Assembly (NCBI GenBank): GCA_944321845.1
Contig: CALUMT010000029.1
Coordinates: forward strand, 1 to 60,748
Direction: 5' to 3'
Length of the DNA: 60,748 nt
Origin: an uncultured Butyricimonas sp.
GTDB taxonomy: Bacteria; Bacteroidota; Bacteroidia; Bacteroidales; Marinifilaceae
In this document: positions 25,929-33,964 of the stretch, piece by piece
Layout: each line of letters starts with the position of its first letter
How positions within the stretch are numbered: the first letter of the stretch is position 1
Notes under the pieces: generated by a model
What the model saw: only the letters and a program-made list of their open reading frames with translations
What the model was told of the DNA's origin: nothing
Database searches by the model: none
Position numbers and translations under genes: made by a program

Positions 25929-26483
25929 TTATTTTCTTGTTTGATGATTATGGAATAATGGGGAAATCACTTGCCAAAGTACGATACCTGCAGTGACGGA
26001 GATGTTGAAGGAATGTTTCGTCCCGAACTGGGGAAGTTCGATGCAACTGTCCGAAAGGTCGATGACTTCCTGCTGTACACCCTTGACTTCGTTACCGAAG
26101 ATGAAGGCGTATTTTTCACCGGGGGTGATGGCGAAGGTCTCAAGCGATATGCTGTTTTCCACCTGTTCCACGGAGATGATGGTATAGCCTTCCGCTTTCA
26201 GGGCTTTCACGGCATCGGTCGTTTCCTCGAAATATTGCCAGTCGACGCTTTCCTCCGCGCCGAGAGCCGTCTTGTGGATTTCCCGGTGGGGTGGGGTAGC
26301 AGTGATGCCGCAGAGGTAAATCTTGGAGAGCAGAAAGGCGTCCGAGGTGCGAAACACGGATCCGATATTGTTGAGGCTGCGTACGTTGTCGAGTACGACA
26401 GCAATAGGGAGTTTCTCGGCTTCCTTGTATTCTTCCGTGGTGAGGCGGTTCAGTTCTTCGTTGAGCAGTTTGCGGTGTTGCAT
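25929..26483 (-). CDS. SpoU/TrmH family RNA methyltransferase
   Basis: A 184-residue SPOUT methyltransferase with the three motifs LDNVRSLNNIGSVFRTSDAF, FIFGNEVKGVQQEV and ELPQFGTKHSFNISVTAG. It is shorter than TrmB- or RlmB-type proteins with extra RNA-binding domains, and its RNA target is unknown. The start MQHRKLLNEELNRL at 26483 lies 11 bases after the miaB stop codon, so it follows miaB in a two-gene operon of RNA-modification enzymes. Confidence 0.87.
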   Translation of the reverse strand: MQHRKLLNEELNRLTTEEYKEAEKLPIAVVLDNVRSLNNIGSVFRTSDAFLLSKIYLCGITATPPHREIHKTALGAEESVDWQYFEETTDAVKALKAEGYTIISVEQVENSISLETFAITPGEKYAFIFGNEVKGVQQEVIDLSDSCIELPQFGTKHSFNISVTAGIVLWQVISPLFHNHQTRK

Positions 26484-26494
26484 GGCGATTGGTT

Positions 26495-27826
26495 TTATTT
26501 GTTTATGGCTTCGCCGATAAGGGTGGCAGATGTACATTCTTTCACGCGTACCTGAACGAGGTCGCCGGCTTTAGCCCCGTTGTCCGGGAACACGATAACT
26601 TTATTCTGACTGCTGCGTCCGAACAGCTCGTCGGCTTTCTTTTTGGAGGTACCTTCCACGAGGACCTCGAAAGTCTTACCAACGTCCCGGCGGTTACTTT
26701 CCAGGGAGAGCTCGACTTGCATGTCGATAAGTTCCTGCAGGCGGCGGCCTTTCACTTCCTCGTCCACGTTATCCGGCAGGTTGCGGGAAGCCATGGTTCC
26801 CGGGCGTTCGGAGTATTTGAACATGAAGGCGGAATCGAAGCCTACTTCCCGCATCAGGGAGAGGGTTTGTTGGTAATCCTCTTCGCTTTCGTTATGGAAT
26901 CCGACAAATACGTCGGTCGACAGGCCACAGTCGGGAATGATTTCCCGGATGGCCCGGATGCGGTCGAGATACCATTCCCGGGTGTATTTCCGGTTCATGT
27001 CTTTCAGCACGGAGTTGCTGCCGGATTGTACGGGGAGATGAATGTGACGGCATATATTGGGATGGGCGGCGATGGTCCGGAGAATCTCGTCGCTCATGTC
27101 TTTCGGGTGGGAGGTGGCAAAACGTACGCGCATGCCGGGAACCACGGTGGCTACTCGCTCGAGCAGGGCCGGGAAGTTTACTTCCATGCCATTGCCCCGC
27201 CACAGGTAAGAATTTACGTTCTGGCCGAGGAGGGTGACTTCCTTGTATCCCCGGGATTGCAGGTCGAGCACCTCGTTGATGATGCTGTGCGGGCTGCGAC
27301 TGCGTTCCCGTCCGCGGGTATAGGGAACGATGCAGTAGGTACAGAAATTATTGCATCCCCGCATGATGGAGACGAATCCGGAAATGGCTGTTTCGTCGAT
27401 ACGGGAAGGACAGATGTCCTTGTAGGTTTCCGTGGTGGAAAGTTCCACGTTGATGGCTTTTTCTCCCCGTTCGGCTTTTTCGATCAGGAGAGGAAGATCC
27501 ATATAGGCATCCGGGCCGACCACGATATTGACGTTCTTTTCCTGTTCAAAAAGGGCCGCGCCCAGGCGTTCGGCCATACATCCCATGATGGCTACCAGCA
27601 GCTGGGGATTCTTCTTCTTGATTTCCGTGAAACCTTGTACCCGGCCACGCACGCGCTGCTCGGCATTTTCCCGCACGGAGCAGGTGTTCACCAGGATTAA
27701 ATCCGCCTCGTTGCGTTCGTCTGTACGGGTATATCCCTTGGCTTCCAGGATTGCGGCGACTACCTCGCTGTCTGCCACGTTCATCTGGCAGCCGTATGTC
27801 TCTATATAAAATTTCTTTACCTTCAT
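26495..27826 (-). CDS. miaB: tRNA-2-methylthio-N6-dimethylallyladenosine synthase MiaB
   Basis: Radical-SAM methylthiotransferase that adds a methylthio group to i6A37 of tRNA. The 443-residue protein has the UPF0004 N-terminal domain (YIETYGCQMNVADSEVV, with further cluster cysteines in NTCSVRENAE and MGCMAERLG), the radical SAM motif RGCNNFCTYCIVPYTRG and a C-terminal TRAM domain. The gene leads a short operon with the SpoU methylase. Confidence 0.97.
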   Translation of the reverse strand: MKVKKFYIETYGCQMNVADSEVVAAILEAKGYTRTDERNEADLILVNTCSVRENAEQRVRGRVQGFTEIKKKNPQLLVAIMGCMAERLGAALFEQEKNVNIVVGPDAYMDLPLLIEKAERGEKAINVELSTTETYKDICPSRIDETAISGFVSIMRGCNNFCTYCIVPYTRGRERSRSPHSIINEVLDLQSRGYKEVTLLGQNVNSYLWRGNGMEVNFPALLERVATVVPGMRVRFATSHPKDMSDEILRTIAAHPNICRHIHLPVQSGSNSVLKDMNRKYTREWYLDRIRAIREIIPDCGLSTDVFVGFHNESEEDYQQTLSLMREVGFDSAFMFKYSERPGTMASRNLPDNVDEEVKGRRLQELIDMQVELSLESNRRDVGKTFEVLVEGTSKKKADELFGRSSQNKVIVFPDNGAKAGDLVQVRVKECTSATLIGEAINK

Positions 27827-27849
27827 GCTTTCATGTCGTTTTGCGGGGA

Positions 27850-27857
27850 CAAAGATA
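27850..27857 (-). promoter_or_regulatory. -7 box upstream of miaB
   Basis: The minus strand reads TATCTTTG, an exact TAnnTTTG match, 24-31 bases upstream of the miaB start. The -33 element is unclear. Confidence 0.5.
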
Positions 27858-27877
27858 GCTTATTATTGGATATAAAA

Positions 27878-27903
27878 AAAACGCCGTTTTACGGCGTTTT
27901 TAT
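27878..27903 (-). terminator. Terminator of the flavodiiron gene
   Basis: ACGCCGT (27881-27887) pairs with ACGGCGT (27891-27897). On the minus strand the stem is followed by a run of eight T; the plus strand also has a T-rich tail. Confidence 0.85.
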
Positions 27904-27920
27904 TTTATAGCGTGATGTGT

Positions 27921-29120
27921 TTACGCGTACAGTTCGTCCAGTTTGGCAGCCATGGCCTCGGCAATTTGCCTGCATTGCTCGATGTCCGCATCTTTGGGAG
28001 CCCCGGAGGCCTCTACGGATGGAGCCACAACTTCCCATTTGATTTTCTCGGCGAATTGGTTAAAGCGAGGCATTGCACCACCGGCCCAGGCTTTGCCACC
28101 GAAGAAGGCTGTCACGTGGTTCTTCACGCCCATGTGTTCCAGTTCGCTCAGGATAGTTTCCATCGTGGGGAATATGCCGCCGTTGTAAGCGCAACTTCCG
28201 AAAATGACCCCGCGATAGCGGAAGATGTCGTTTATCATGTAGGAAGGATGTGTCTTGGAGGTATCGTGTATACGAATCTTCTTGATCCCTTTTTCTACCA
28301 GGAAGCGGGCGATCATATCGGCCATCTTCTCCGTGTTTCCGTACATGGAACTGAACAGGATAACGACACCCTTGTCTGTTTCGTATTTACTCCACTTGTC
28401 ATATTTAGCCACGATGTCGCCGATATAGGAACGACGGATGGGGCCGTGGGTAGCGCATACCATCTTGATGGGAAGACCGCCCAGTTTCTTCAAAGCTGTT
28501 TGTGCCGGTTGACCGTATTTACCCACGATGTTGGAGTAGTAGCGGCTGATCTCTTCTTCCAGGTAGTCGAGATCCACTTCATCGTCGAACAGTCCCCCGT
28601 CGAGTGTACCGAATGCCCCGAAAATATCACCGCTGAACAGAATGCCTTCCGTGGATTCGAAGGTGACCATGGTTTCCGGCCAGTGGAGCATGGGGGCCAT
28701 ATAGAAATTCAATTTGTGTTTGCCGAGGTCGATGCAGTCCCCTTCTTTCACTTCAATGAGGTTGTCGCAAACCCCGTAAAAGTTTTTCAGCATGGGGAAT
28801 GTTTTGGCATTACCGATAACCTTCACTTCCGGGTAGTGGGCCAATAGTGTGCGGATAGCTCCCGTGTGGTCCGGTTCCATGTGGTTAACGACAAGATAAT
28901 CAACCTTTCTACCGTTGAGAATACCTTGTATATTTTCAATGTAATCGTCCATTTTAGCACGTTCGATGGTGTCGATTACGGCTACTTTTTCATCTGCAAT
29001 GAGATATGAATTATATGCCACGCCTTTCGGAATGGGCCAATAATTTTCGAAAATATGTGTCCTACGGTCGTTTACACCGATCCAATAAATTCCTTCTTTG
29101 ATTTCTCTTGCTTGATTCAT
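27921..29120 (-). CDS. Flavodiiron protein (FprA family A-type flavoprotein)
   Basis: Oxygen- or nitric-oxide-reducing enzyme of anaerobes, 399 residues. The N-terminal metallo-beta-lactamase-like domain carries the diiron ligands in NHMEPDHTG and related His/Asp positions (MLHWPETMVTF, LFSGDIFGAFG). The C-terminal flavodoxin domain has the FMN phosphate loop in ILFSSMYGNTEKMAD. It is a single gene with its own terminator and a promoter-like TAATTTTG upstream. It probably protects the cell from oxygen. Confidence 0.95.
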   Translation of the reverse strand: MNQAREIKEGIYWIGVNDRRTHIFENYWPIPKGVAYNSYLIADEKVAVIDTIERAKMDDYIENIQGILNGRKVDYLVVNHMEPDHTGAIRTLLAHYPEVKVIGNAKTFPMLKNFYGVCDNLIEVKEGDCIDLGKHKLNFYMAPMLHWPETMVTFESTEGILFSGDIFGAFGTLDGGLFDDEVDLDYLEEEISRYYSNIVGKYGQPAQTALKKLGGLPIKMVCATHGPIRRSYIGDIVAKYDKWSKYETDKGVVILFSSMYGNTEKMADMIARFLVEKGIKKIRIHDTSKTHPSYMINDIFRYRGVIFGSCAYNGGIFPTMETILSELEHMGVKNHVTAFFGGKAWAGGAMPRFNQFAEKIKWEVVAPSVEASGAPKDADIEQCRQIAEAMAAKLDELYA

Positions 29121-29151
29121 AGTATTTTCGTTTAGTTATTTCCGATGTTTG

Positions 29152-29159
29152 CAAAATTA
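29152..29159 (-). promoter_or_regulatory. -7 box upstream of the flavodiiron gene
   Basis: The minus strand reads TAATTTTG, an exact TAnnTTTG match, about 32 bases upstream of the start codon; no clear -33 element. Confidence 0.45.
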
Positions 29160-29162
29160 GTG

Positions 29163-29200
29163 AAAAGGCTGTTTATCGGGAAGGATAAACAGCCTTTTTT
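29163..29200 (-). terminator. Terminator after the first C1 peptidase gene
   Basis: A 15-bp stem joins AAAAGGCTGTTTATC (29163-29177) and GATAAACAGCCTTTT (29184-29198). T-rich sequence follows on both strands. It lies downstream of the last peptidase gene on the minus strand. Confidence 0.85.
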
Positions 29201-29233
29201 TATTGTTTTTCTTTAAGTGCTTATAAAAGAAAT

Positions 29234-30433
29234 TTATTGAATGCCGAGTTTGTTCTTAATTTCGGCAGGAAGGGCGTTTTTATGCAGAAGTACGGCAATG
29301 GTCTTGAATTTCACGAAAGGTTTGGACGCGTAAAAATAACCGCCGAATCGGTTGTATTTGTTCCAGGAGTTTTTCACGATGAAATATTCCGTGCCGTTCT
29401 GATCTTTGGCTTTACCAATGATGTGCATGGCATGATCCTCCGTGGTGAGATAGTTGTCAAATTCCTGTTGGCGCATTTCCTGGGTGATTTTCTTTTCCGG
29501 GGCTGGGCCCATTTTAAAGGCTTCCGGATTTTTCATTCCTTTCGGCATTTTTTCCCATTTGGCAATTTCAGCTCCGCTCATCTCTTTGGTGTCCGTGGTC
29601 GGAACAACAGCGACTCCCGGATTTTGACTGGCGAATCCTTTTTCGCTTACGTCAGAACCCCACACGAAGGTATAGCCGTTGTCTATGGCATAATCCAATA
29701 TCTGCATCAGTTCATCAATGGGCAGATTGTAGGCCGGATCCCAGGGGGTGTTGTCCGGCATTTCCAGTACGAACTGGGAATAGAACGGGTGATGGGTAAA
29801 TGAGGTCAGCGCAATGTAGTCATCGGCATTCAATCCTACTACTTCGTCCGCGAAAGAACGGGGTGTGTATTCTTTGCCCTGGTATTGGAAGCTGGTCGGG
29901 TCTTCCCCCAGATAGGCATCCAGGATTCCGTCGAAACCACGTTTCCAAGCCGTGCTCAAGCGTTTGTTCGGATTCTGTATAACGGCATTCAGGTAGCCGC
30001 TCATGACGGCAGCCAGTTCCCCGAACACGTGATTGGGTTCCCCGTAATTCAGTCCGGTGAAGGTTTCCAGGGGAGTACAGCCATTTTCGGCCAGGGCGTG
30101 CAGCACGTCGGTAAATGCACCACCTTCGCTGAAACTCATGCAACCGTGCATGCGCACGTATTTTACAGCTTTCTTGCTATATGATTTTTTGGCGAAATAC
30201 ATGGCGGACAAGTTTACGCTGTCTTTGCCTTGGCGTAGCATTTCGGATTCCAGCATGGAGGTTACTGCCCATGTCCAGCAGGTTCCGGCCCGATATTGGT
30301 CCTTGACACTGGTAGCCGGTAGGCGGGTGATGTCCGTGAATTGATAGCCGGTAGCTGTTTTAGGCGATTGGGCTTGCAGGCTTGTTCCTAATATAAGGAG
30401 ACAAAGGCCGGTCAGTATGATTGATTTTGTCAT
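29234..30433 (-). CDS. Secreted C1 family cysteine peptidase, copy 1 (bleomycin hydrolase/PepC-like)
   Basis: Exported papain-like peptidase of 399 residues with a cleavable signal peptide (ending near LQAQ). The catalytic Cys52 is in QYRAGTCWTW with the oxyanion Gln46, the catalytic His in EDHAMHIIGKAKD and the Asn in FIVKNSWN. The arrangement follows the C1B bleomycin hydrolase/aminopeptidase C type. Copies 2 and 3 upstream are close relatives along their whole length. It starts 8 bases after copy 2 ends, so copies 1 and 2 are co-transcribed. It is probably used for peptide degradation in the periplasm or at the surface. Confidence 0.9.
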   Translation of the reverse strand: MTKSIILTGLCLLILGTSLQAQSPKTATGYQFTDITRLPATSVKDQYRAGTCWTWAVTSMLESEMLRQGKDSVNLSAMYFAKKSYSKKAVKYVRMHGCMSFSEGGAFTDVLHALAENGCTPLETFTGLNYGEPNHVFGELAAVMSGYLNAVIQNPNKRLSTAWKRGFDGILDAYLGEDPTSFQYQGKEYTPRSFADEVVGLNADDYIALTSFTHHPFYSQFVLEMPDNTPWDPAYNLPIDELMQILDYAIDNGYTFVWGSDVSEKGFASQNPGVAVVPTTDTKEMSGAEIAKWEKMPKGMKNPEAFKMGPAPEKKITQEMRQQEFDNYLTTEDHAMHIIGKAKDQNGTEYFIVKNSWNKYNRFGGYFYASKPFVKFKTIAVLLHKNALPAEIKNKLGIQ

Positions 30434-30441
30434 GATTGTTT

Positions 30442-31647
30442 TTATTTAAGGTTTAACTTGGCTTTTATTTGAGCGGGGATGGCATCCTTGTGAACGAGGA
30501 TATCCATGGTTTTTAATTTGACAAATGCCCGGGAGGCGTAGAAATATCCCCCGAATTGGTTGTATCGGTTCCAGGAGTTTTTCACGATGAAATATTCCGT
30601 GCCGTTTTGATCCTTGGCTTTCCCGATGATGTGCATGCCATGGTCGTCTGTCGTGAGGTAGTTGTCAAATTCCTGTTGGCGCATTTCCTGGGTGATTTCT
30701 TTTTCCGGGGCAGGAGCTTTTTTGAATGCGTCTTTCTCCGCTAATAAATGTTCGGTGTTTTCCCACTTGGCAACTTCCGCTCCGCTCATTTCCCGGGCTG
30801 TTTCTGCCGGAATGACGGCAACACCCGTGGTTTTGGTGGCAAAGCCTTTCTCGCTGACATCGGAGCCCCACACGAAGGTGTAGCCGTTGGCGATGGCATT
30901 GTCCATGACTTCCATGAGTTCGTCGATAGGCAAGTTGTAGGAAGTTCCCCAGGTCCAGTTGTCCGGATTCTCAAGTGCAAAACTCGTGTAGAACGGGTGA
31001 TGCGTGAAGGAAGTAAGATTCACGTAGTCGTCCGGGTTGAGGCCCACTACTTCATCCGCGAAAGAACGGGGAGTATATTGCTTCCCGTTGAATTCAAACG
31101 TGTCCGGTTCTTTGCCCAGATAGGCTTCAAGCACATTCGTGAAACCTTGTTTCCAGGCGGTACTTAATTTTTTGTTCGGATTCTGTATCACGGCATCCAC
31201 GTAAGCTTTCAATACGGCGTCCAATTCCCCGAATACATGGTTGTCTTCTCCATAGTTCAATCCCTCGTACACGGCCATGGGAACAATTCCGTAATTCCGA
31301 ATGACGTACATAACATCACCGGAAGCTCCGCCAACCGCAAAGTTCATGCATCCATGCATGCGTACATATTTGACGGCTTTGTCATCATAAGCATGTTTCA
31401 CGAAATACATGGCGGATAGATTGATGGAATCTTTTCCCATGCGCATCATTTCGGATTCCAGAAATGAGGTGGTGGACCATGACCAACAGGTTCCTGCCCG
31501 ATTCTGATCTTTTACGGAGGTTGTTGGGAGGCGTACTATATCGGTGAAATGGTAAGCGGTGTCTTTCACCGTACTCTGATGTGTTGTCTGTGCTGTTATA
31601 TTTAAATACCCAGCGACAACGGCAAGCATTAGAATTAATTTTTTCAT
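30442..31647 (-). CDS. Secreted C1 family cysteine peptidase, copy 2
   Basis: Exported peptidase of 401 residues, paralogue of the flanking copies. Its signal peptide ends near LNITAQ, the catalytic Cys54 is in QNRAGTCWSW, the His in DDHGMHIIGKA and the Asn in KNSWNRY. Differences from copy 1 are concentrated just after the signal peptide and in the region before the His motif (a Lys-Ala-rich KAPAPEKEITQ replaces MGPAPEKKITQ). It is separated from copy 3 by a terminator, so it either has its own promoter or depends on read-through. Confidence 0.9.
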   Translation of the reverse strand: MKKLILMLAVVAGYLNITAQTTHQSTVKDTAYHFTDIVRLPTTSVKDQNRAGTCWSWSTTSFLESEMMRMGKDSINLSAMYFVKHAYDDKAVKYVRMHGCMNFAVGGASGDVMYVIRNYGIVPMAVYEGLNYGEDNHVFGELDAVLKAYVDAVIQNPNKKLSTAWKQGFTNVLEAYLGKEPDTFEFNGKQYTPRSFADEVVGLNPDDYVNLTSFTHHPFYTSFALENPDNWTWGTSYNLPIDELMEVMDNAIANGYTFVWGSDVSEKGFATKTTGVAVIPAETAREMSGAEVAKWENTEHLLAEKDAFKKAPAPEKEITQEMRQQEFDNYLTTDDHGMHIIGKAKDQNGTEYFIVKNSWNRYNQFGGYFYASRAFVKLKTMDILVHKDAIPAQIKAKLNLK

Positions 31648-31675
31648 ATTGATATTGTGGGCTTATGTAAAATAT

Positions 31676-31710
31676 AAAAACTGTCACCCCGGAAGATGAC
31701 AGTTTTTATT
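31676..31710 (-). terminator. Terminator between peptidase copies 3 and 2
   Basis: AAAAACTGTCA (31676-31686) pairs with TGACAGTTTTT (31697-31707), giving A/T-rich flanks on both strands. It follows copy 3 in the direction of transcription. Confidence 0.82.
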
Positions 31711-31726
31711 TATTTTATTAGAGATA

Positions 31727-32926
31727 TTACTTAATACCTAATTTTTTCTTGATAGCTTTCGGAATGGCATTCTTGTGAACAATGATATTCATGGTTTTGA
31801 ATGCAACGAAAGGTTTGGAAGCATAGAAATATCCGCCAAATTTGTTGTATTCGTTCCAAGAGTTTTTCACGATAAAGTATTCCGTTCCATTCTGATCTTT
31901 GGCTTTACCGATGATGTGCATTCCGTGGTCGTCTGTCGTCAGGTAGTTGTCGAATTCTTGCTGACGCATTTCCTGGGTGATTTGTTTCTCTGGAGCAGGA
32001 CCTTTTTTGAAGGCATCCGGGCTTTGTTGTCCTTTGGGCATAGCTTCCCATTTGGCAATTTCTGCACCACTCATTTCCTTGGTGTCGGTTGTCGGGATAA
32101 CAGCTACGCCAGGAGTTACTGTTGCAAATCCTTTTTCGCTTACATCGGAAGCCCATGCGATGGTATACCCGTTGTCAATAGCGTTGTCCATTACCTGCAT
32201 AAGTTCTTCGATAGGCAAGTTGTAGGATAATCCCCACATCCAGTTGTCTTGTACTTCAATAGCGAATTGAGAGTAGAAAGGATGGTGAGTAAAAGAGGTC
32301 AAGCTTACATAATCATCCATGTTTAATCCAACAACTTCTTCAGCGAAAGTTTTCGGGGTATACTCTTTACCTTCATAAGTGAAAGTTTCCGGTTCTTCGC
32401 CGAGGTATGCATCCAGAATTCCATCGTATCCTTTTTTCCAAGCGGTACTGAGTTTCTTGTTCGGATTCAGGATTACGGCATCAACATAGGCTTTTAAGAT
32501 GGTCTCAAGTTCAGCAAAGGTGTGAACCGGTTCCCCGTAATTTAATCCTTGGTAAACTTCCATGGGAACAATACCGTAGTTCTTTAACACGTACATTACA
32601 TCGCAGAAAGCACCTCCGGTACCGAAGTTCATGGTCCCGTGCATGCGTACATATTTTGTTGCTTTGTCGCTGTAAGCATGTCTTACAACATACATAGCTG
32701 AAAGATCGATAGGTTTTTTACCCATACGGATCATTTCTGATTCGAAAAAGGAAATGCCGGACCATGACCAGCAGGTTCCTGCTCTTGCCTGGTCTTTTAC
32801 TGATGTTGCGGGTAATCTTTTGATGTCAGTGAATTGATAGCCTTCTGCTTTCTTGGTATCTTGGGCGGTTGCACCTAAAATGAAAGCGAAAATGAAGGCA
32901 AACATGAAAGATGTAATTTTTCTCAT
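31727..32926 (-). CDS. Secreted C1 family cysteine peptidase, copy 3
   Basis: Exported peptidase of 399 residues. Its signal peptide ends near LGATAQ, Cys52 is in QARAGTCWSW, the His in DDHGMHIIGKA and the Asn in KNSWNEY. All three copies keep the family motif EMRQQEFDNYLTT upstream of the His. The coding sequence of this copy is visibly richer in A/T at third positions than copies 1 and 2, although the proteins are very similar, so the copies have diverged in codon use or differ in origin. It is first in the direction of transcription. Confidence 0.9.
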   Translation of the reverse strand: MRKITSFMFAFIFAFILGATAQDTKKAEGYQFTDIKRLPATSVKDQARAGTCWSWSGISFFESEMIRMGKKPIDLSAMYVVRHAYSDKATKYVRMHGTMNFGTGGAFCDVMYVLKNYGIVPMEVYQGLNYGEPVHTFAELETILKAYVDAVILNPNKKLSTAWKKGYDGILDAYLGEEPETFTYEGKEYTPKTFAEEVVGLNMDDYVSLTSFTHHPFYSQFAIEVQDNWMWGLSYNLPIEELMQVMDNAIDNGYTIAWASDVSEKGFATVTPGVAVIPTTDTKEMSGAEIAKWEAMPKGQQSPDAFKKGPAPEKQITQEMRQQEFDNYLTTDDHGMHIIGKAKDQNGTEYFIVKNSWNEYNKFGGYFYASKPFVAFKTMNIIVHKNAIPKAIKKKLGIK

Positions 32927-33000
32927 TTTCTAAAACTTCAATTTATGTGATAATTAATAATATATACTTGTATTTAAAATCTCTTTTTCAAGTGACTTGT

Positions 33001-33008
33001 CAAAGATA
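33001..33008 (-). promoter_or_regulatory. -7 box upstream of peptidase copy 3
   Basis: The minus strand reads TATCTTTG, an exact TAnnTTTG match, about 75 bases upstream of the start codon, giving a leader of roughly 65 bases. No good -33 element. Confidence 0.45.
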
Positions 33009-33045
33009 CTATATTATTGTGAATGTAATTATTTCGGAATCGTTA

Positions 33046-33939
33046 TTAAGAAAATTTTAAGAGTTTGTTGCCGAAATGATACTTTTGATGACAAATCCAA
33101 ATAAAGATAAGTCCACACACGAGCATGACGACTCCGTCCCATGGAGATACTTGTGGTTGTGTATCCAAAAATAATGCATGGGTCTGCAGGGCTGAAGCTT
33201 TATGCGTAACGGTGATTGCTGATAGGAAATTATTCGCAAAATGTAGACCGAAGGCCAGTTCTAATCCATCGTCCAATACGGTGATGACCCCGAGTGTAAG
33301 CCCCATGATGATGTATTGCGGCATTGTCAACCAAAAACCGAATTGTTTTACTTCCGGGTTGGCCCCATGCAGTAGTCCGAATATAATTCCGGTGACGAGT
33401 ACTGCAGCCCATTTACGTTGGAAAAGCAGAGCACTTCCTTGCATGAGATATCCCCGGAACATCCATTCCTCAAACCCAACTTGGAAAGGCATGAAAATAA
33501 TTAAGACAAGAACCATTCCCGTGAATTGTCCCGGGTTGAATTGGAATTGGAGATGAGAATTGTCGCCAAGACCATATTGGATGAAGATGAGAAACAGAGA
33601 TAGGATTCCCCACACGATTGCCCCGAATATGGCTCGTTTTACATCAAAACGTTTACGCCCAGTAAGCGTGTCCAACCATTTTTTCCGATGAATCTTTACG
33701 ATGCAGAACAAAAGGGCAAAAACTCCGACAACGAAGGTGAACAGGGTTAGGGCCAGGGCAATATTTGTCTGAGGTATGGCCAAATTCTCAGCATAGGAGA
33801 CAAGATCTCCTTTTGTGTTTAGAATCGCGTAAAATGCCAATGGAAAGGAAGCTACTTGTACGGCAAGAAAAACAACGAAAATCGTAAACAAGTAGAAGTA
33901 CCATTGGTTATTCCCGTTTTTTGCTTTTTCTAAGAACAT
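33046..33939 (-). CDS. CPBP family intramembrane metalloprotease
   Basis: Multi-spanning membrane protein of 297 residues from the CAAX protease/bacteriocin-processing family. The three family motifs are visible: EEWMFRGYLM (EExxxR), FGLLHGANPE (FxxxH) and LHFANNFLSA (HxxxN). About seven or eight hydrophobic helices. Start MFLEKAKNGNNQWYF is 25 bases downstream of the ftsK stop, so it is probably transcribed with ftsK. The frame extends upstream into ftsK, but that part is not similar to the family. The substrate is unknown. Confidence 0.88.
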   Translation of the reverse strand: MFLEKAKNGNNQWYFYLFTIFVVFLAVQVASFPLAFYAILNTKGDLVSYAENLAIPQTNIALALTLFTFVVGVFALLFCIVKIHRKKWLDTLTGRKRFDVKRAIFGAIVWGILSLFLIFIQYGLGDNSHLQFQFNPGQFTGMVLVLIIFMPFQVGFEEWMFRGYLMQGSALLFQRKWAAVLVTGIIFGLLHGANPEVKQFGFWLTMPQYIIMGLTLGVITVLDDGLELAFGLHFANNFLSAITVTHKASALQTHALFLDTQPQVSPWDGVVMLVCGLIFIWICHQKYHFGNKLLKFS

Positions 33940-33964
33940 AGGATATTTATTTGATGATTGATGT

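Noticed and set aside
26489-27700. 403-codon plus-strand open frame opposite miaB
   Set aside because: No recognisable motif, and miaB on the minus strand has all diagnostic cysteines and domains.
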